A stretch of DNA of 64,000 nucleotides from Tumebacillus permanentifrigoris (GTDB taxonomy: Bacteria > Bacillota > Bacilli > Tumebacillales > Tumebacillaceae), in NCBI RefSeq assembly GCF_003148565.1, contig NZ_QGGL01000004.1:62001-126000 (forward strand), written 5' to 3'. The notes under the pieces were generated by a model. That model was not told the origin of the DNA and searched no databases. It saw nothing but the letters and a program-made list of their open reading frames with translations. Shown piece by piece: positions 52,214 through 62,136 of this stretch. The position numbers and the translations under genes are program-made. Each line of letters starts with the position of its first letter. Position 1 is the first letter of the stretch.

Positions 52214-53374
52214 CTAGCGCAACGACTGGACAAATCGCTCCATCCGATCCAACGCTTCCTGCAACGCTTCCATCGAGTACGCATAGGACAACCGGATGTA
52301 CCCTTCGCCATAATCTGAGAAGGCATCCCCCGGCACCACGGCCAGTTTCTCCGTCTCCAGCATGCGCAGACAGAACTCGAATGACGGCAGACCGAACTCC
52401 TGCACCGATGGGAACAAGTAGAACGCCCCCTCCGGCTTCTCGCACGCCAGCCCCATCGCAAGCAGACGGTCATACACATAGTCGCGGCGCTTGAGATACT
52501 CCGCACGCATCGGAAGCGCGTCATCCACACCGTTCGTCAGCGCCTCTAACGCGGCAAACTGCGAGATCGAGGACGCACAACTGACACTGTACTGATGCAC
52601 TTTGATCAGATGTTGCGAGATCTCTGCCGGGGCCAATGTGAACCCGATCCGCCAGCCGGTCATCGAGTGTGACTTGGAGAGCCCGTTGATGACGATCGTC
52701 TTCACCCGCATCCCCGGCTCGTTGGCAATCGAATGATGACCCTGTTCCCCATACACCAACTCGCTGTAAATTTCATCAGACATCACGAAAATCTCGCGGT
52801 CGCGCAACAGGTCTGCAATCGCTGCCAAGTCAGCGCGCTCCAGCACCACACCCGTCGGATTGGACGGATAGGGCAGGAGCACAGCGCGGGTCTTGTCGGT
52901 CAGTTTCGCCCGAATCCCTTCCGCTGTCAGCTTGAACCCGGTTTCCCGCGTATCGACATAGACGGGGATCGCACCACATTGCTTGACGATCGGCTCGTAG
53001 CCCGGATAGACCGGCCCGGGGAGAATCACTTCCACCCCTGGTTCGAGGATGGTGCGCAGCGTGACGTCGATGGCTTGCGAAGCTCCATTGGTCACGATCA
53101 CCTCTGTCGCCGGGTCGTAGTGTTGACCATAGCGCGTGGCGACAAACTGGCAAGCGGCGCGACGCAGATCGAGCAGGCCCGCATTGAGCGTGTAGACCGT
53201 TTGGTTCTGCTCGATCGCTCGCTTCGCCGCTTCCTTGATATGCTCAGGCGTCGGGAAGTCCGGCTGCCCAAGGGTCAGCGAGATCGCGTCCTCGTAGGCG
53301 GCGACGCGCATTGAAAATTTACGGATGCCGGAGACTTGAATCTCCCGCACATGCTGATTGACTAGATGCTCCAT
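52214..53374 (-). CDS. patA: PLP-dependent aminotransferase PatA (N-acetyl-LL-diaminopimelate aminotransferase)
   Basis: A 386-residue class I aminotransferase very close in pattern to B. subtilis PatA: it starts MEHLVNQ...EIQVSGIRKFS and contains TLGQPDFPTPEHI, GASQAIDV, PGPVYPGYEPI, LPYPSNPTGV, SDEIYSELVY and the PLP-binding Lys in NGLSKSHSMTGWRIG. It works in lysine/diaminopimelate synthesis for the wall. Start ATG 53374 matches PatA; an ATG three codons upstream is in frame. Monocistronic. Confidence 0.93.
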   Translation of the reverse strand: MEHLVNQHVREIQVSGIRKFSMRVAAYEDAISLTLGQPDFPTPEHIKEAAKRAIEQNQTVYTLNAGLLDLRRAACQFVATRYGQHYDPATEVIVTNGASQAIDVTLRTILEPGVEVILPGPVYPGYEPIVKQCGAIPVYVDTRETGFKLTAEGIRAKLTDKTRAVLLPYPSNPTGVVLERADLAAIADLLRDREIFVMSDEIYSELVYGEQGHHSIANEPGMRVKTIVINGLSKSHSMTGWRIGFTLAPAEISQHLIKVHQYSVSCASSISQFAALEALTNGVDDALPMRAEYLKRRDYVYDRLLAMGLACEKPEGAFYLFPSVQEFGLPSFEFCLRMLETEKLAVVPGDAFSDYGEGYIRLSYAYSMEALQEALDRMERFVQSLR

Positions 53375-53435
53375 CCTGTTCATCCCTCTCCTGCTGTCAG
53401 GCTCATGGCTCCATCGTATCACACTCCTCCTCGAA

Positions 53436-53476
53436 AAAGGGAAGTCCCCGCGTGCGGGAACTTCCCTTTTTTCTGC
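53436..53476 (-). terminator. Terminator of the glucan-utilisation operon
   Basis: AAGGGAAGT / ACTTCCCTT stem with a GC-rich inner hairpin, then TTTTT on the minus strand, just after the GH81 stop. Confidence 0.92.
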
Positions 53477-53478
53477 GC

Positions 53479-56265
53479 TTAGTTGAACGGGATGTTGACT
53501 TTGGAAACGGAGCCTTCCGTCGTGCCTGCATTCACGCGCAAGGAGGTCGCCGTGTTGCCAATCGCGTTCCAGACTTGGACGCGAACCTTGCCGTTGCTGA
53601 GGTTGGAGAAGGCACCGGTCGCGGACTTCAGACCTTGGGCTTGCGTGTAGTCCTCCCAGTTTGCCACGTCATTGGTCGGGAAGTACTGGAACGTTTCCGT
53701 GCGATCCCACGTTCCGTCGCCAGTGAAATCATACTGAACTTGTGCCTGTACACCGTCCGCGATGTTCACGCCAGCATCGACGAACAGGTCAAACCCGGTG
53801 GATTTGGTGGAATCGTAGGTGCCGTTCAGACCGGTGATCGTGTAGATCGAAGGATTGGTCGGCGTGCCATCGTGGTTGACCCCGCCACCCGAGGCGATCG
53901 TGTCGGACGATGCGCCAGACCCGGCGGTCGTGCTGAGCACACCGCCGCTTTTTACATACAGCACGTTGCCCGTGGTGGTACCACCGCCGCCACCGCCACC
54001 GTTGACAGCCGCAGATGTCGCGATCGAATTCGCCGGGACGCTGAGCGTTTTCCCGTCTGAGAACGTGACGGTTTTTACCGTGCTGCTGGCGTTGTAGGCG
54101 ACGTAATTGCGGGTGGTGCCTTTTTTGTAGACGGCATAGAGCGGGGTGTTCGCCGTCACCGAGGTATCGATCTGTCCGAGCGCGTTCATCTCATGCAGGA
54201 AGTGGTAGGTGTGCGCCTTCGATTCGCCCTCTTCCGGGATGTACCCCGGATTGGCGTTGTACAGCGCGATCGCACCTGCCGGATCGTACATCGCTTGGTA
54301 CTCCCAGAGGATGTCGGCCCAGGAACTCCACGCATTGGAGTTGCCGTTTTCCGTTTTCAACTGGGTAATCCAGTTGCTGGAGTACGCGGGCGAGTACCCG
54401 AGGTAGTTGGACGCAGGTGTGACCGGCAGGACGTTGATGCCGCGAATCTTCTGAATGTCTGCGGTGAACCAGGTTGCATAGTCGGCCTTGCCACCCCAGA
54501 TCATCGAAGCGTAGTTGTGGTTGAAGCCCGGCTTGAAATTCGTGCCGTCGATGTTGAACCAGTACTGGTTGATCGCTTGGGTCTCCGTCGTGTACAGGTA
54601 GATCCCGAGGTCGCGAATCTGCGTGTTGCCGGTCTGCTCGCCCCAGAGGATGAGCGCCGCCCATGCATTGGCTGCTTCCGAAGAGGATTCTTGGTTGTTG
54701 CCATCTGCAAACATCGCGTGTCCCGCTGCCCACGAATGACCTGCATACGGGTCAAAGTTGCGCAGGAACGGGAACGAGGTATCGGTGCGATCCCAGTTCG
54801 CGAAGTCCTTGATCAGCAGATTGACCATGCCGCCCCAATTGGCAGTTGTCGCCCAGCTCGGGTTGTTGCGCGCCACTTCGGCCGCCGCGCGAATCCAGTA
54901 GCCATAATGGAAGTGGTGATCGTTCAATTCGTTGTTCGATCCATAGCTTGCTGGGTAGCCGATCAGCGTGCCCCAGTTGTTGTCGTAGTAGAACAGGTTG
55001 TTCGCTTTGGCAGCCCCGCTGCTGTCGGTCGCTTTCAAGTACGTGCTGAGCGTGCTCTCGAGGAACGACTCGAAGTTGCTGACCGCCGCTGTATTGCCGA
55101 GCTGTTGCGCGACCGGGATCAGGTTGGAGATGCGTTGCAGGTATTTACCGCCCCAGTACGTGTCGGGCGAAGTGCCTGCGTTGTGGTTGTTCGCTTCCGT
55201 GCGCACTTGTTCCACGTAGCTGTTGAGGGTGGCATTGTCATACGTGCCGACGGGTGGCAAGTACGGGGTGATCCCTTGGTAGGTCAGCGCGGTGTTGAAG
55301 GAGGAACCGGTGATCGTCTTCAGCGTGCCTCGGATGCTGTCATAGGTGTAGCTGGACAGCGGCGTGGTCGCGGATTTCCATTGGTGCGGGTAGAGTGCCA
55401 TGATCGTGCCGGTCTGGGTGCCTTCTTTGGCTGTCGTCGTGATGTTGTAGGTGGTGTTGACTTTCGACGTGGCGGCGTTGTACGACCAGTTGACTTTGGT
55501 GTCTGTGACAAACGAGTACGCGTAGGTTTTGTACGCATTCAAGGTCGCCGCCGTATTGTCGGGCAGCAGGGCGATCGAGAGATAGTCTTTGCCACCCAAA
55601 TTGTTGCTCAAAGTCGATGTGCCGACCCCCGACCAAGCCGAACCGGTCGGGCCGAACAGCGCGTAGTGATGACCGTTGATGGTGATCCCGAGCACGTTCG
55701 AACCGTTGGCTCCCGACCAGACGGTCGGCGCACTGGCAAAGGTGAGCTTCGGCGTGCTGTTCACGAACGTGCTGTAGACGAACGGCAAGCCGTGTCCCGA
55801 CGTCACACGCATCGAGTTGGTGCCGTTGCTGAACAACATCGAGACCGTCCAGTCCGAATAGCCATCGACTTTGGTGTCTGGATACGTCCCCGCCGAGGAG
55901 CTAAGCGTCAGGTCATTCGCCATCGAGCCGAACATCGTGTTCGTCGATCCGACTTGTGTGGGATAGCCCAGTTTCAAGCCTGCTTGCGCCGCTTGCACCG
56001 ACAGCGGGTGTGGGAACATCGCATCTGAGTACTGCTCCCATGCCACCGAACTCCACCAATCGTTGGTCGGCATCGCGCCCGTGACATTGGCCGTCTTGTA
56101 GATCGCGCCTTGCACGCCTGTCTGTCCAGCGGGGAGCGTGTTGGTGTAACTCCCAGCTCCGACCGTGACCGTTCCGGCCCATGCTCCTGTTGTTGGCAGC
56201 GTCAGCGCCGCCACCGTCATCAACGACGTACCGACTCCCACCCAGTTGCGCGTTTTCTTTTTCAT
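53479..56265 (-). CDS. Secreted GH81 endo-beta-1,3-glucanase with C-terminal carbohydrate-binding-like module
   Basis: A 928-residue exported enzyme. The signal peptide ends near GAWA (about residue 30). The GH81 catalytic core runs to about residue 740 with the acid NDHHFHYGYW near 447 and the paired Glu in FADGNNQESSSEA near 525. A poly-Gly/Thr linker (about 755) leads to a C-terminal beta domain (LFVDAGVNIADGVQAQVQYDF...VRVQVWN) of the kind seen on beta-1,3-glucanases. It cuts laminarin, curdlan or fungal wall glucan outside the cell. Last gene of the operon; GGGAGG precedes the ATG. Confidence 0.93.
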   Translation of the reverse strand: MKKKTRNWVGVGTSLMTVAALTLPTTGAWAGTVTVGAGSYTNTLPAGQTGVQGAIYKTANVTGAMPTNDWWSSVAWEQYSDAMFPHPLSVQAAQAGLKLGYPTQVGSTNTMFGSMANDLTLSSSAGTYPDTKVDGYSDWTVSMLFSNGTNSMRVTSGHGLPFVYSTFVNSTPKLTFASAPTVWSGANGSNVLGITINGHHYALFGPTGSAWSGVGTSTLSNNLGGKDYLSIALLPDNTAATLNAYKTYAYSFVTDTKVNWSYNAATSKVNTTYNITTTAKEGTQTGTIMALYPHQWKSATTPLSSYTYDSIRGTLKTITGSSFNTALTYQGITPYLPPVGTYDNATLNSYVEQVRTEANNHNAGTSPDTYWGGKYLQRISNLIPVAQQLGNTAAVSNFESFLESTLSTYLKATDSSGAAKANNLFYYDNNWGTLIGYPASYGSNNELNDHHFHYGYWIRAAAEVARNNPSWATTANWGGMVNLLIKDFANWDRTDTSFPFLRNFDPYAGHSWAAGHAMFADGNNQESSSEAANAWAALILWGEQTGNTQIRDLGIYLYTTETQAINQYWFNIDGTNFKPGFNHNYASMIWGGKADYATWFTADIQKIRGINVLPVTPASNYLGYSPAYSSNWITQLKTENGNSNAWSSWADILWEYQAMYDPAGAIALYNANPGYIPEEGESKAHTYHFLHEMNALGQIDTSVTANTPLYAVYKKGTTRNYVAYNASSTVKTVTFSDGKTLSVPANSIATSAAVNGGGGGGGTTTGNVLYVKSGGVLSTTAGSGASSDTIASGGGVNHDGTPTNPSIYTITGLNGTYDSTKSTGFDLFVDAGVNIADGVQAQVQYDFTGDGTWDRTETFQYFPTNDVANWEDYTQAQGLKSATGAFSNLSNGKVRVQVWNAIGNTATSLRVNAGTTEGSVSKVNIPFN

Positions 56266-56336
56266 GTGAAATCCTCCCTTTTTCTATTTATGTTCACATC
56301 CGCCTTGCCCCGGCATCAATCACAGCATCACCCCTT

Positions 56337-57707
56337 TCAAGAGGATGGCGCGTCCGATGTCGCTCTGGTTGGTTGGACTCCGTTGTCCGCAATCGTTCGC
56401 GCAAACCACAGCGCGCTGTCCTTCGGGATGCGTCGCTGGGTCTCATAATCCACATACACGATGCCAAATCGCTTCGAATACCCAAATGCCCATTCGAAAT
56501 TGTCGAGGAACGACCAGACGTAATAGCCTTTCAGATTGCCGCCCTCCGCGACAAACTGCTGGCAAGCTTCGAGATGCTCATGCAAGTAGCGCACCCGCTC
56601 GGGGTCATGCACAGCATCGCCGGTTATCTGATCCGGATACGCCGCACCATTTTCCGTGATGTACAACGGCAGGCGTCCGGTGTATTCCTGTTCCAAGCGT
56701 TTCAAGAGACGATACAACGATTCAGGATGCACCTCCCAGCCCATGTCGGTGACAGGCCCGCGGGCTTCGTCAAAGGAGATGCCGAGCAGCGCGTTGTCGG
56801 CGCCTGCCTTCGAGATGTTGCGGCTGTAGAAATTCACGCCGAGGAAGTCGATCGGCACCGCGATCGTCTCGAGGTCACCCGGTTGGATGCAAGCTAACGG
56901 CCCGAACTGCTCCCCGAACCACTCAATCATGTCCACAGGATAGTGCCCCTTGAACAGCGGGTCGAGGAACCAACGGTTGGCATACCCATCCCAACGCGAG
57001 GCCGCGATCACATCTGCCGGAGCGTCGCTCGCCGCATCCGTCGGCGTGAAATTCAAGGTGATCCCGATCTCGCCCGTCAGCCCCATGTCGCGATACGCTT
57101 GCACCGCCAACCCGTGCGAGAGCAGCAGATGGTGGGAGCTGATCAACGCTTCTCGCCAATCTTGATGCCCTGGCGCATGGACGCCTTCCCCGTAGCCGAG
57201 AAATGCCGCACACCACGGCTCGTTGTGCGTGATCCAGACTCCAACATCCCGACCCAACTCGCGGAACAGCGTCGTCGCGTAGTCCACAAAGTGCAGGACC
57301 GTATCGCGATTGGCCCACCCGCCCTCTGCTTGCGCCCAGGACGGCAGATCCCAGTGGTAGATCGTGGCGGCAGGTTGAATGCCTCTGGCCTTCAGCTCGC
57401 GGATCAGCCGCTTGTAAAATTCCAAGCCCGCTTGGTTGAACACGCCCTTCTCCGGGAACAGACGCGACCACGAAATCGAGAAACGGTACGCTTGCACGCC
57501 AAGTTCCTTCATTAAATGCACATCTTCTGGATAGCGGTGGTAGTGGTCGCAGGCCACGTCACCGGTATGACCTTCGAACACCTTGCCCGGTGTGCGTGCG
57601 AAGTCATCCCAGATCGAGGGTGAGCGACCCCCTTCCTGCGCCGCTCCTTCTATTTGATAGCTGGCGGTTGCCACACCCCACAGAAAATCCTTCGGAAATT
57701 GTTTCAT
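56337..57707 (-). CDS. bglA: GH1 beta-glucosidase
   Basis: A 456-residue family 1 glycosidase without a signal peptide, so intracellular. It has FLWGVATASYQIEGA, YRFSISWSRLFP, the acid/base THNEPW and the nucleophile in YITENGAAY. It would split imported oligoglucosides to glucose. ATG 57707 has AAGGAGT at nine bases. It lies 34 bp behind the permease gene and 71 bp before GH81 in the same operon. Confidence 0.96.
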   Translation of the reverse strand: MKQFPKDFLWGVATASYQIEGAAQEGGRSPSIWDDFARTPGKVFEGHTGDVACDHYHRYPEDVHLMKELGVQAYRFSISWSRLFPEKGVFNQAGLEFYKRLIRELKARGIQPAATIYHWDLPSWAQAEGGWANRDTVLHFVDYATTLFRELGRDVGVWITHNEPWCAAFLGYGEGVHAPGHQDWREALISSHHLLLSHGLAVQAYRDMGLTGEIGITLNFTPTDAASDAPADVIAASRWDGYANRWFLDPLFKGHYPVDMIEWFGEQFGPLACIQPGDLETIAVPIDFLGVNFYSRNISKAGADNALLGISFDEARGPVTDMGWEVHPESLYRLLKRLEQEYTGRLPLYITENGAAYPDQITGDAVHDPERVRYLHEHLEACQQFVAEGGNLKGYYVWSFLDNFEWAFGYSKRFGIVYVDYETQRRIPKDSALWFARTIADNGVQPTRATSDAPSS

Positions 57708-57741
57708 GACGGCCACACTCCTTCTCGATCAGTTCAAAAAA

Positions 57742-58599
57742 CTAGCCTTTGACCGCCCCTGCTGTCATCCCGCGAATGAAGTACTTCTGCGTCAGGAAAA
57801 ACGTCAGCAGCACCGGCAGCGTCGAAACAGCGGCGGCCGCCATCAACAGGTCAAAACGGTTCTGGTACTGCCCGACATACAGTCGGATTCCAACCGGGAT
57901 GGTCTGCACATCGGAAGTCGTCGTCATCACCCACGCGAACATCAATTCATCCCATGCGGTGAGGAACACGTACACAGCAGTGGCGATGATGCCCGGCACG
58001 GAGAGCGGCAGGATCACTTTGCGAAACGCTTGGAAGCGCGTGCATCCGTCGATCAGCGCCGACTCCTCCAGATCGCGGGGCACCGAGACGAAAAAGCTCC
58101 GCATGATCCAGATGCTCATCGGTGTATAGAAGGCCGTGTAGATCAAGATCATGCCCCAGTAGGTATTGATCATCGGCAGGCCGATGTTTTTATCAATTTG
58201 CCAGAACAGCAGATAGATCGGAACCAAGAACAGAATACCGGGGATCATCTGTGTCGAGACCACGCTCATGCCAAACAGATTGGAACCGGGGAACTTGAAG
58301 CGTGCCAGCGCATAGCCGGCCATCACCGCGAAGGCGGTCGAGAGGATCGTGGTCGCGCCGCAGATCAGCAGGCTGTTTTTGAAATACCCAAAGTAATTGA
58401 TCGTCTGCCAAAGCTGCAGGTAGTTCCCCCATTGCAAGTGATCGAGCGTCATCGCGCGCACGCCGCCAAGGATCTCCTCGTTGGAGTGGATCGACGTCCA
58501 AACCATCCAGAGGATCGGGAACAGGTTGACCAGCACGAACAGCCAGGTGACCACATTGAGCGTCAGGTTCCGCGCACGTTTTGCCGTCAAGGTGTTCAT
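57742..58599 (-). CDS. Carbohydrate ABC transporter permease (MalG type)
   Basis: A 285-residue permease with six hydrophobic segments and the cytosolic EAA loop EESALIDGCTRFQAFRKVILPLSVPG. The frame opens further upstream but ATG 58599, coupled to the other permease by ATGA and with AAGGAGATG upstream, gives the normal length. No ATPase gene is in the operon, so a shared MsmX-type ATPase elsewhere is expected. Confidence 0.93.
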   Translation of the reverse strand: MNTLTAKRARNLTLNVVTWLFVLVNLFPILWMVWTSIHSNEEILGGVRAMTLDHLQWGNYLQLWQTINYFGYFKNSLLICGATTILSTAFAVMAGYALARFKFPGSNLFGMSVVSTQMIPGILFLVPIYLLFWQIDKNIGLPMINTYWGMILIYTAFYTPMSIWIMRSFFVSVPRDLEESALIDGCTRFQAFRKVILPLSVPGIIATAVYVFLTAWDELMFAWVMTTTSDVQTIPVGIRLYVGQYQNRFDLLMAAAAVSTLPVLLTFFLTQKYFIRGMTAGAVKG

Positions 58600-59594
58600 T
58601 GCATCATCATCTCCTTTCGGAATGCGCGGTACCAGATGCTCACCACGATCAGCATGAACAGCATGAGGATGAACGATGCCGCAGAACCCGTGCCAAATGC
58701 CCAGTATCCGAACGTCTGCCGCACCAACGCGGTCATCAGCAGATCGCCCCATTCACCGGGATACCCGGCTCCATTGCCAAACATCATCGCGACGATGTTG
58801 TAGGAGTACACGTTGGCGATGATCTGGAACAGCAGTTGAATCGCGATGATCGGACGTAACAAAGGCAGGGTGATGTGCCAGAACTGCCGCAGAACATTCG
58901 CTCCGTCGATTTTCGCCGCTTCATAGAGCTCCTCCGGGATCGTCTGCAACCCGGCGAGGAACACCACCATCAGGAACGGCCAACTGCGCCAGATCGTCGG
59001 GATGATGATCGCCCACAGCGTGTTGGAGCCGATCAACCAGAACGGCTTGTCGCTGGCGAGATGCAGGACATCGACCAGCAAGGTATTAATCACGCCATTG
59101 TCCTTCTGCCACATGAAGCCCCAGAGAATCCCGACCACATAGGAAGGCACGACCCACGGCAGCAACAGCGTGGTGCGGGCAAATCCCTGCCCCGGAAACT
59201 TGCGGTTCATCAGCAGGGCTCCCATCATCCCCACCGCGAGCGTCCCGATCGTCACGGCGAAACTGTAGAGCACGGTGTTGCGCACCGCGATGCCCAGTCC
59301 CGCCCGCACCGGATTGCCCGGGTCGAACAGCACATCCTTGTAGTTCTGCAAACCGACCCACGGCGCGTTCAGATACTGAGCGAGCGTAAATTGGTTGAGT
59401 TTCAAAAACGACATCCAAATCCCTTGGACCATCGGGAAAAAGTGAATCGCCACCATGAACACCAGGGCCGGCAGCACCAGCGCATAGGCGAAGCGGTATT
59501 CCCGCCACCCCCGTCGCAGCCGCGCCCAACGCGTGGGGCGGCGGACAGGCGGGTGAGGATGCGGAGCGTGGTGGAGCTGCGGTTGTTCTTGCAT
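58596..59594 (-). CDS. Carbohydrate ABC transporter permease (MalF type)
   Basis: A 332-residue permease with a His/Pro-rich cytosolic N-terminus (HHAPHPHPPVRRP), six hydrophobic segments and the EAA loop PEELYEAAKIDGANVLRQFWHITLPLLRP. ATG 59594 is chosen over 59600 because AAGGAAGG lies at a usable distance. It follows the binding-protein gene by 35 bp. Confidence 0.93.
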   Translation of the reverse strand: MQEQPQLHHAPHPHPPVRRPTRWARLRRGWREYRFAYALVLPALVFMVAIHFFPMVQGIWMSFLKLNQFTLAQYLNAPWVGLQNYKDVLFDPGNPVRAGLGIAVRNTVLYSFAVTIGTLAVGMMGALLMNRKFPGQGFARTTLLLPWVVPSYVVGILWGFMWQKDNGVINTLLVDVLHLASDKPFWLIGSNTLWAIIIPTIWRSWPFLMVVFLAGLQTIPEELYEAAKIDGANVLRQFWHITLPLLRPIIAIQLLFQIIANVYSYNIVAMMFGNGAGYPGEWGDLLMTALVRQTFGYWAFGTGSAASFILMLFMLIVVSIWYRAFRKEMMMQ

Positions 59595-59629
59595 CGTCAT
59601 CCCTTCCTTCGTCTACGGGTTCAGCGCTG

Positions 59630-61000
59630 CTATTGCTTCAGAATCGCGTCCACTTCTTGGGCCGCTGCATCGAGTTCTTTTTTCACGGACGCATCGCTGT
59701 AGGTGCCGTTGACGCCCGCTACGATGTCCCAGATGTTGCCGAAATGCTTGACGAGCACCGTCTCGGTCGGACCCCATTGCGGGATCGACGGGTAGGAGCG
59801 GCCCGATTCGGTCGCCGCCTTGAACTGCGCGAGGTTCGGGTTGTCCTTGATGTAGGAGGAGTCGAGCACCGTCTTTTTCGCCGGGATCATGCCCGACAGT
59901 TTCGCGTACTCCAATTGCGCATCGTCGCCGGACAGGTACTTGATCACATCCCACGCATTGCCTTTGTTCTTCGACCCTGCGAACACGGTCAGGTCACTGC
60001 CGCCAAAAAACGTCGCTTGTCCAGACGGGCCCGCCGGCAACGGAGCGACCGCATAATTTTTCGCAGCGAGCTTCTCCGCGTACCCGCCATCCGCTTTGGA
60101 GGTGGTGAAGCTTTTGACGAGCACCGGGGTGTCGATGATCGCCGCCGCTTTGCCATCTGCGAAGTCGCCTTCGACTTGCGACGAGTTCTCCTCCAACGAT
60201 TTTTTGTCAACCAGACCTTCGCGGGCGAGGCTGGTGTAGAACGTTAAGCCTTTGAGCGCTTGGTCGGAGTTGAACACCGACTTTTTGTTATCCGGGGACA
60301 GCACCTCGCCGCCCGCTTCCCACATCCACGGGAAGATGTTGTGCGCGACATTCCAGTCGTTTTTGCCCGGCATCGTGAACGCCGCCATCTCTTGTCCGTC
60401 GATGTTGACCTTGTTGACTTTTTGCAGAGCGGCCTTGAAGCTATCCCAGGTTTTAAACGCTTCCTTCGGATCGACGCCCGCTTTGGCAAAAGCGTCCGTG
60501 CGGTAATACACAGCACGGGCGTCTACGAACCACGGCACCGCATACACGTCCGGCTGTCCCTCGATCTGCGTCGTCTTCCAACTTGCCGGGAGATACGCGT
60601 TGGCACCGCCGACGTCTGCCACTTTATCCGTGATCTTGTCAATGCCGTTCATCGCCGCGATCGCCGGAACCCACGTCGTGCCCAGTTGCATGATGTCCGG
60701 GCCCGTCCCCGACGTCGCAGCTGTCGTGATCTTGGTCCATGCAGAACCCCAGTCGAGTACGGTGACATTGATTTTCACGTTCGGGTGCTTGTCGAGATAG
60801 GGCTTCATCAGCGTTTGAAAATCTGCGTCTGGCTTGGGACTATTGGGCATGATCCACGCCGTCAGCGTGACCGGCTTGTCGGTCGTGACCGTTTCCGTTG
60901 TCGCCGTGGTGGCTTTGTCATCCGAACATCCCGTCAAGACGGTGGTAAGTGCAATCGAGACTGCCGCTGCCGTGGTGATCGTTTTTTTCGAAATCGACAT
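59630..61000 (-). CDS. Sugar ABC transporter solute-binding lipoprotein
   Basis: A 456-residue family 1 extracellular binding protein with lipobox LTGC (Cys25) and the SBP pattern (NVKINVTVLDWGSAWTKI, GPDIMQLGTTWVPAIAA, FFGGSDLTVFAGSKNK). With the GH81 and GH1 genes downstream, beta-1,3-gluco-oligosaccharides are the likely ligand, by context. ATG 61000 starts the signal peptide after AGGGGG. Two LacI-type palindromes lie upstream. Confidence 0.93.
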   Translation of the reverse strand: MSISKKTITTAAAVSIALTTVLTGCSDDKATTATTETVTTDKPVTLTAWIMPNSPKPDADFQTLMKPYLDKHPNVKINVTVLDWGSAWTKITTAATSGTGPDIMQLGTTWVPAIAAMNGIDKITDKVADVGGANAYLPASWKTTQIEGQPDVYAVPWFVDARAVYYRTDAFAKAGVDPKEAFKTWDSFKAALQKVNKVNIDGQEMAAFTMPGKNDWNVAHNIFPWMWEAGGEVLSPDNKKSVFNSDQALKGLTFYTSLAREGLVDKKSLEENSSQVEGDFADGKAAAIIDTPVLVKSFTTSKADGGYAEKLAAKNYAVAPLPAGPSGQATFFGGSDLTVFAGSKNKGNAWDVIKYLSGDDAQLEYAKLSGMIPAKKTVLDSSYIKDNPNLAQFKAATESGRSYPSIPQWGPTETVLVKHFGNIWDIVAGVNGTYSDASVKKELDAAAQEVDAILKQ

Positions 61001-61018
61001 ATGAGTGACCCCCTGATG

Positions 61019-61038
61019 TACCGGAATCGGTTCCGGTA
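61019..61038. promoter_or_regulatory. LacI-family operator O1
   Basis: TACCGGAA-TCGG-TTCCGGTA, palindromic about its centre, 19 bp upstream of the solute-binding protein start. Confidence 0.8.
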
Positions 61039-61079
61039 ATTTTGGTAAAAATCGAGTACTACCAAGGACGATACCCTCC

Positions 61080-61103
61080 ATTTCCGAAACCGGTTTCGGA
61101 AAT
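61080..61103. promoter_or_regulatory. LacI-family operator O2
   Basis: A perfect 24-bp palindrome centred on ACCGGT (core TTTCCGAAACCGGTTTCGG), about 42 bp from O1. The spacing of close to four helical turns permits cooperative binding or looping. Confidence 0.85.
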
Positions 61104-61107
61104 GAGA

Positions 61108-61150
61108 GAAAAAAACGCTTCCAGACGGTCAAATCGCATGAACCGTCTGG
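61108..61150 (-). terminator. Terminator at the end of the LacI-family gene
   Basis: CCAGACGG / CCGTCTGG arms (61150-61143 and 61128-61121) then a T run on the minus strand. The stop codon of the regulator lies in the loop region. Confidence 0.8.
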
Positions 61151-62136
61151 CGTAGAACCAACTCTGTCCCGATCGTGAGCACCGCCGGCGACTGGGCAGA
61201 ATCGTCGATCAACTGCAACAGCGCTTGGGCTGCCTGCATGCCCATCTGGTCCTTGTGTTGGGCAACCGTGGTCAACCCAAGGTACTTGGCATACGCGATG
61301 TCATCAAAACCGATGACCGAAACGTCCGGCCCTGGTTGCAGTCCTGCTTCACGCAGCGCAGACATCGCGCCGATCGCCATCATGTCCCCGGCGCAAAATA
61401 CGGCTGTCGGACGCTCCTCCAAACTCAGCAGTTGTTGCATCGCTGCATAGCCGCCCTCCTCGGTGAAGTCCCCGTAGGCGATCCACTCTTGGCGAAACGT
61501 GAGGCTGTGCTGGGACAACGCTTCCTGATACCCGAGCAACCGGTCATGACCGGGCTTGGTGGAGAAGCGGTCGCCGATGAACGCAATCCGGCGGTGCCCC
61601 ATCTCGACGAGATGCGCCATCGCTTTGAGCGCGCCCCCTTTGTTATCCGAACAGAGGTACCCAGCGCGCGGGCCGAGCAGATCGAGATCGACCGACATGC
61701 AAGGAATACCCGTGCTCACCAAGGAGTTCAGCGTCGGTTCGGTGCGCGGTACGCCGAGCAATAACACGCCATCTACATTGCGGTGACGGGCACGGGCTGC
61801 GAAGCTATCATGTTCCTTCTCCAACATGTGGTTGGCAAAAAACAGCAAGTCATAGCCCTTGGCACCCATCACGTCCTTGAAACTTTTCAAAACGTCTTGC
61901 AAAAAAGGATGCTTAAAGCCGCTGTTCACATGGTCTTGGAAAAACACACCGATCGTCCAAGAACGCTTCGTGGCGAGGCCACGCGCTGCCGCATTCGGCT
62001 GAAAGCCGAGCTCGGTCGTGATGCGTTGCACCTTCTCACGAGTTTTCTGAGACACATCTGGGTATCCGTTCAGGACGCGAGACACAGTGGCTGGGGAGAC
62101 GTTCGCACGTTTGGCGATGTCATAGATTGTGATCAT
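61129..62136 (-). CDS. LacI-family repressor of the glucan operon
   Basis: A 335-residue regulator: helix-turn-helix TIYDIAKRANVSPATVSRVLNG with hinge helix (ARGLATKRS), then a periplasmic-binding-like sensor domain. It lies directly upstream of the ABC/GH operon in the same direction and has operator-like palindromes in front of both that operon and itself. It probably responds to a gluco-oligosaccharide. Confidence 0.95.
   Translation of the reverse strand: MITIYDIAKRANVSPATVSRVLNGYPDVSQKTREKVQRITTELGFQPNAAARGLATKRSWTIGVFFQDHVNSGFKHPFLQDVLKSFKDVMGAKGYDLLFFANHMLEKEHDSFAARARHRNVDGVLLLGVPRTEPTLNSLVSTGIPCMSVDLDLLGPRAGYLCSDNKGGALKAMAHLVEMGHRRIAFIGDRFSTKPGHDRLLGYQEALSQHSLTFRQEWIAYGDFTEEGGYAAMQQLLSLEERPTAVFCAGDMMAIGAMSALREAGLQPGPDVSVIGFDDIAYAKYLGLTTVAQHKDQMGMQAAQALLQLIDDSAQSPAVLTIGTELVLRQTVHAI

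Noticed and set aside
54193-56028. 611-codon plus-strand ORF opposite the GH81 gene
   Set aside because: Arg/Val-rich shadow frame with no RBS; the minus strand has a signal peptide and GH81 motifs.
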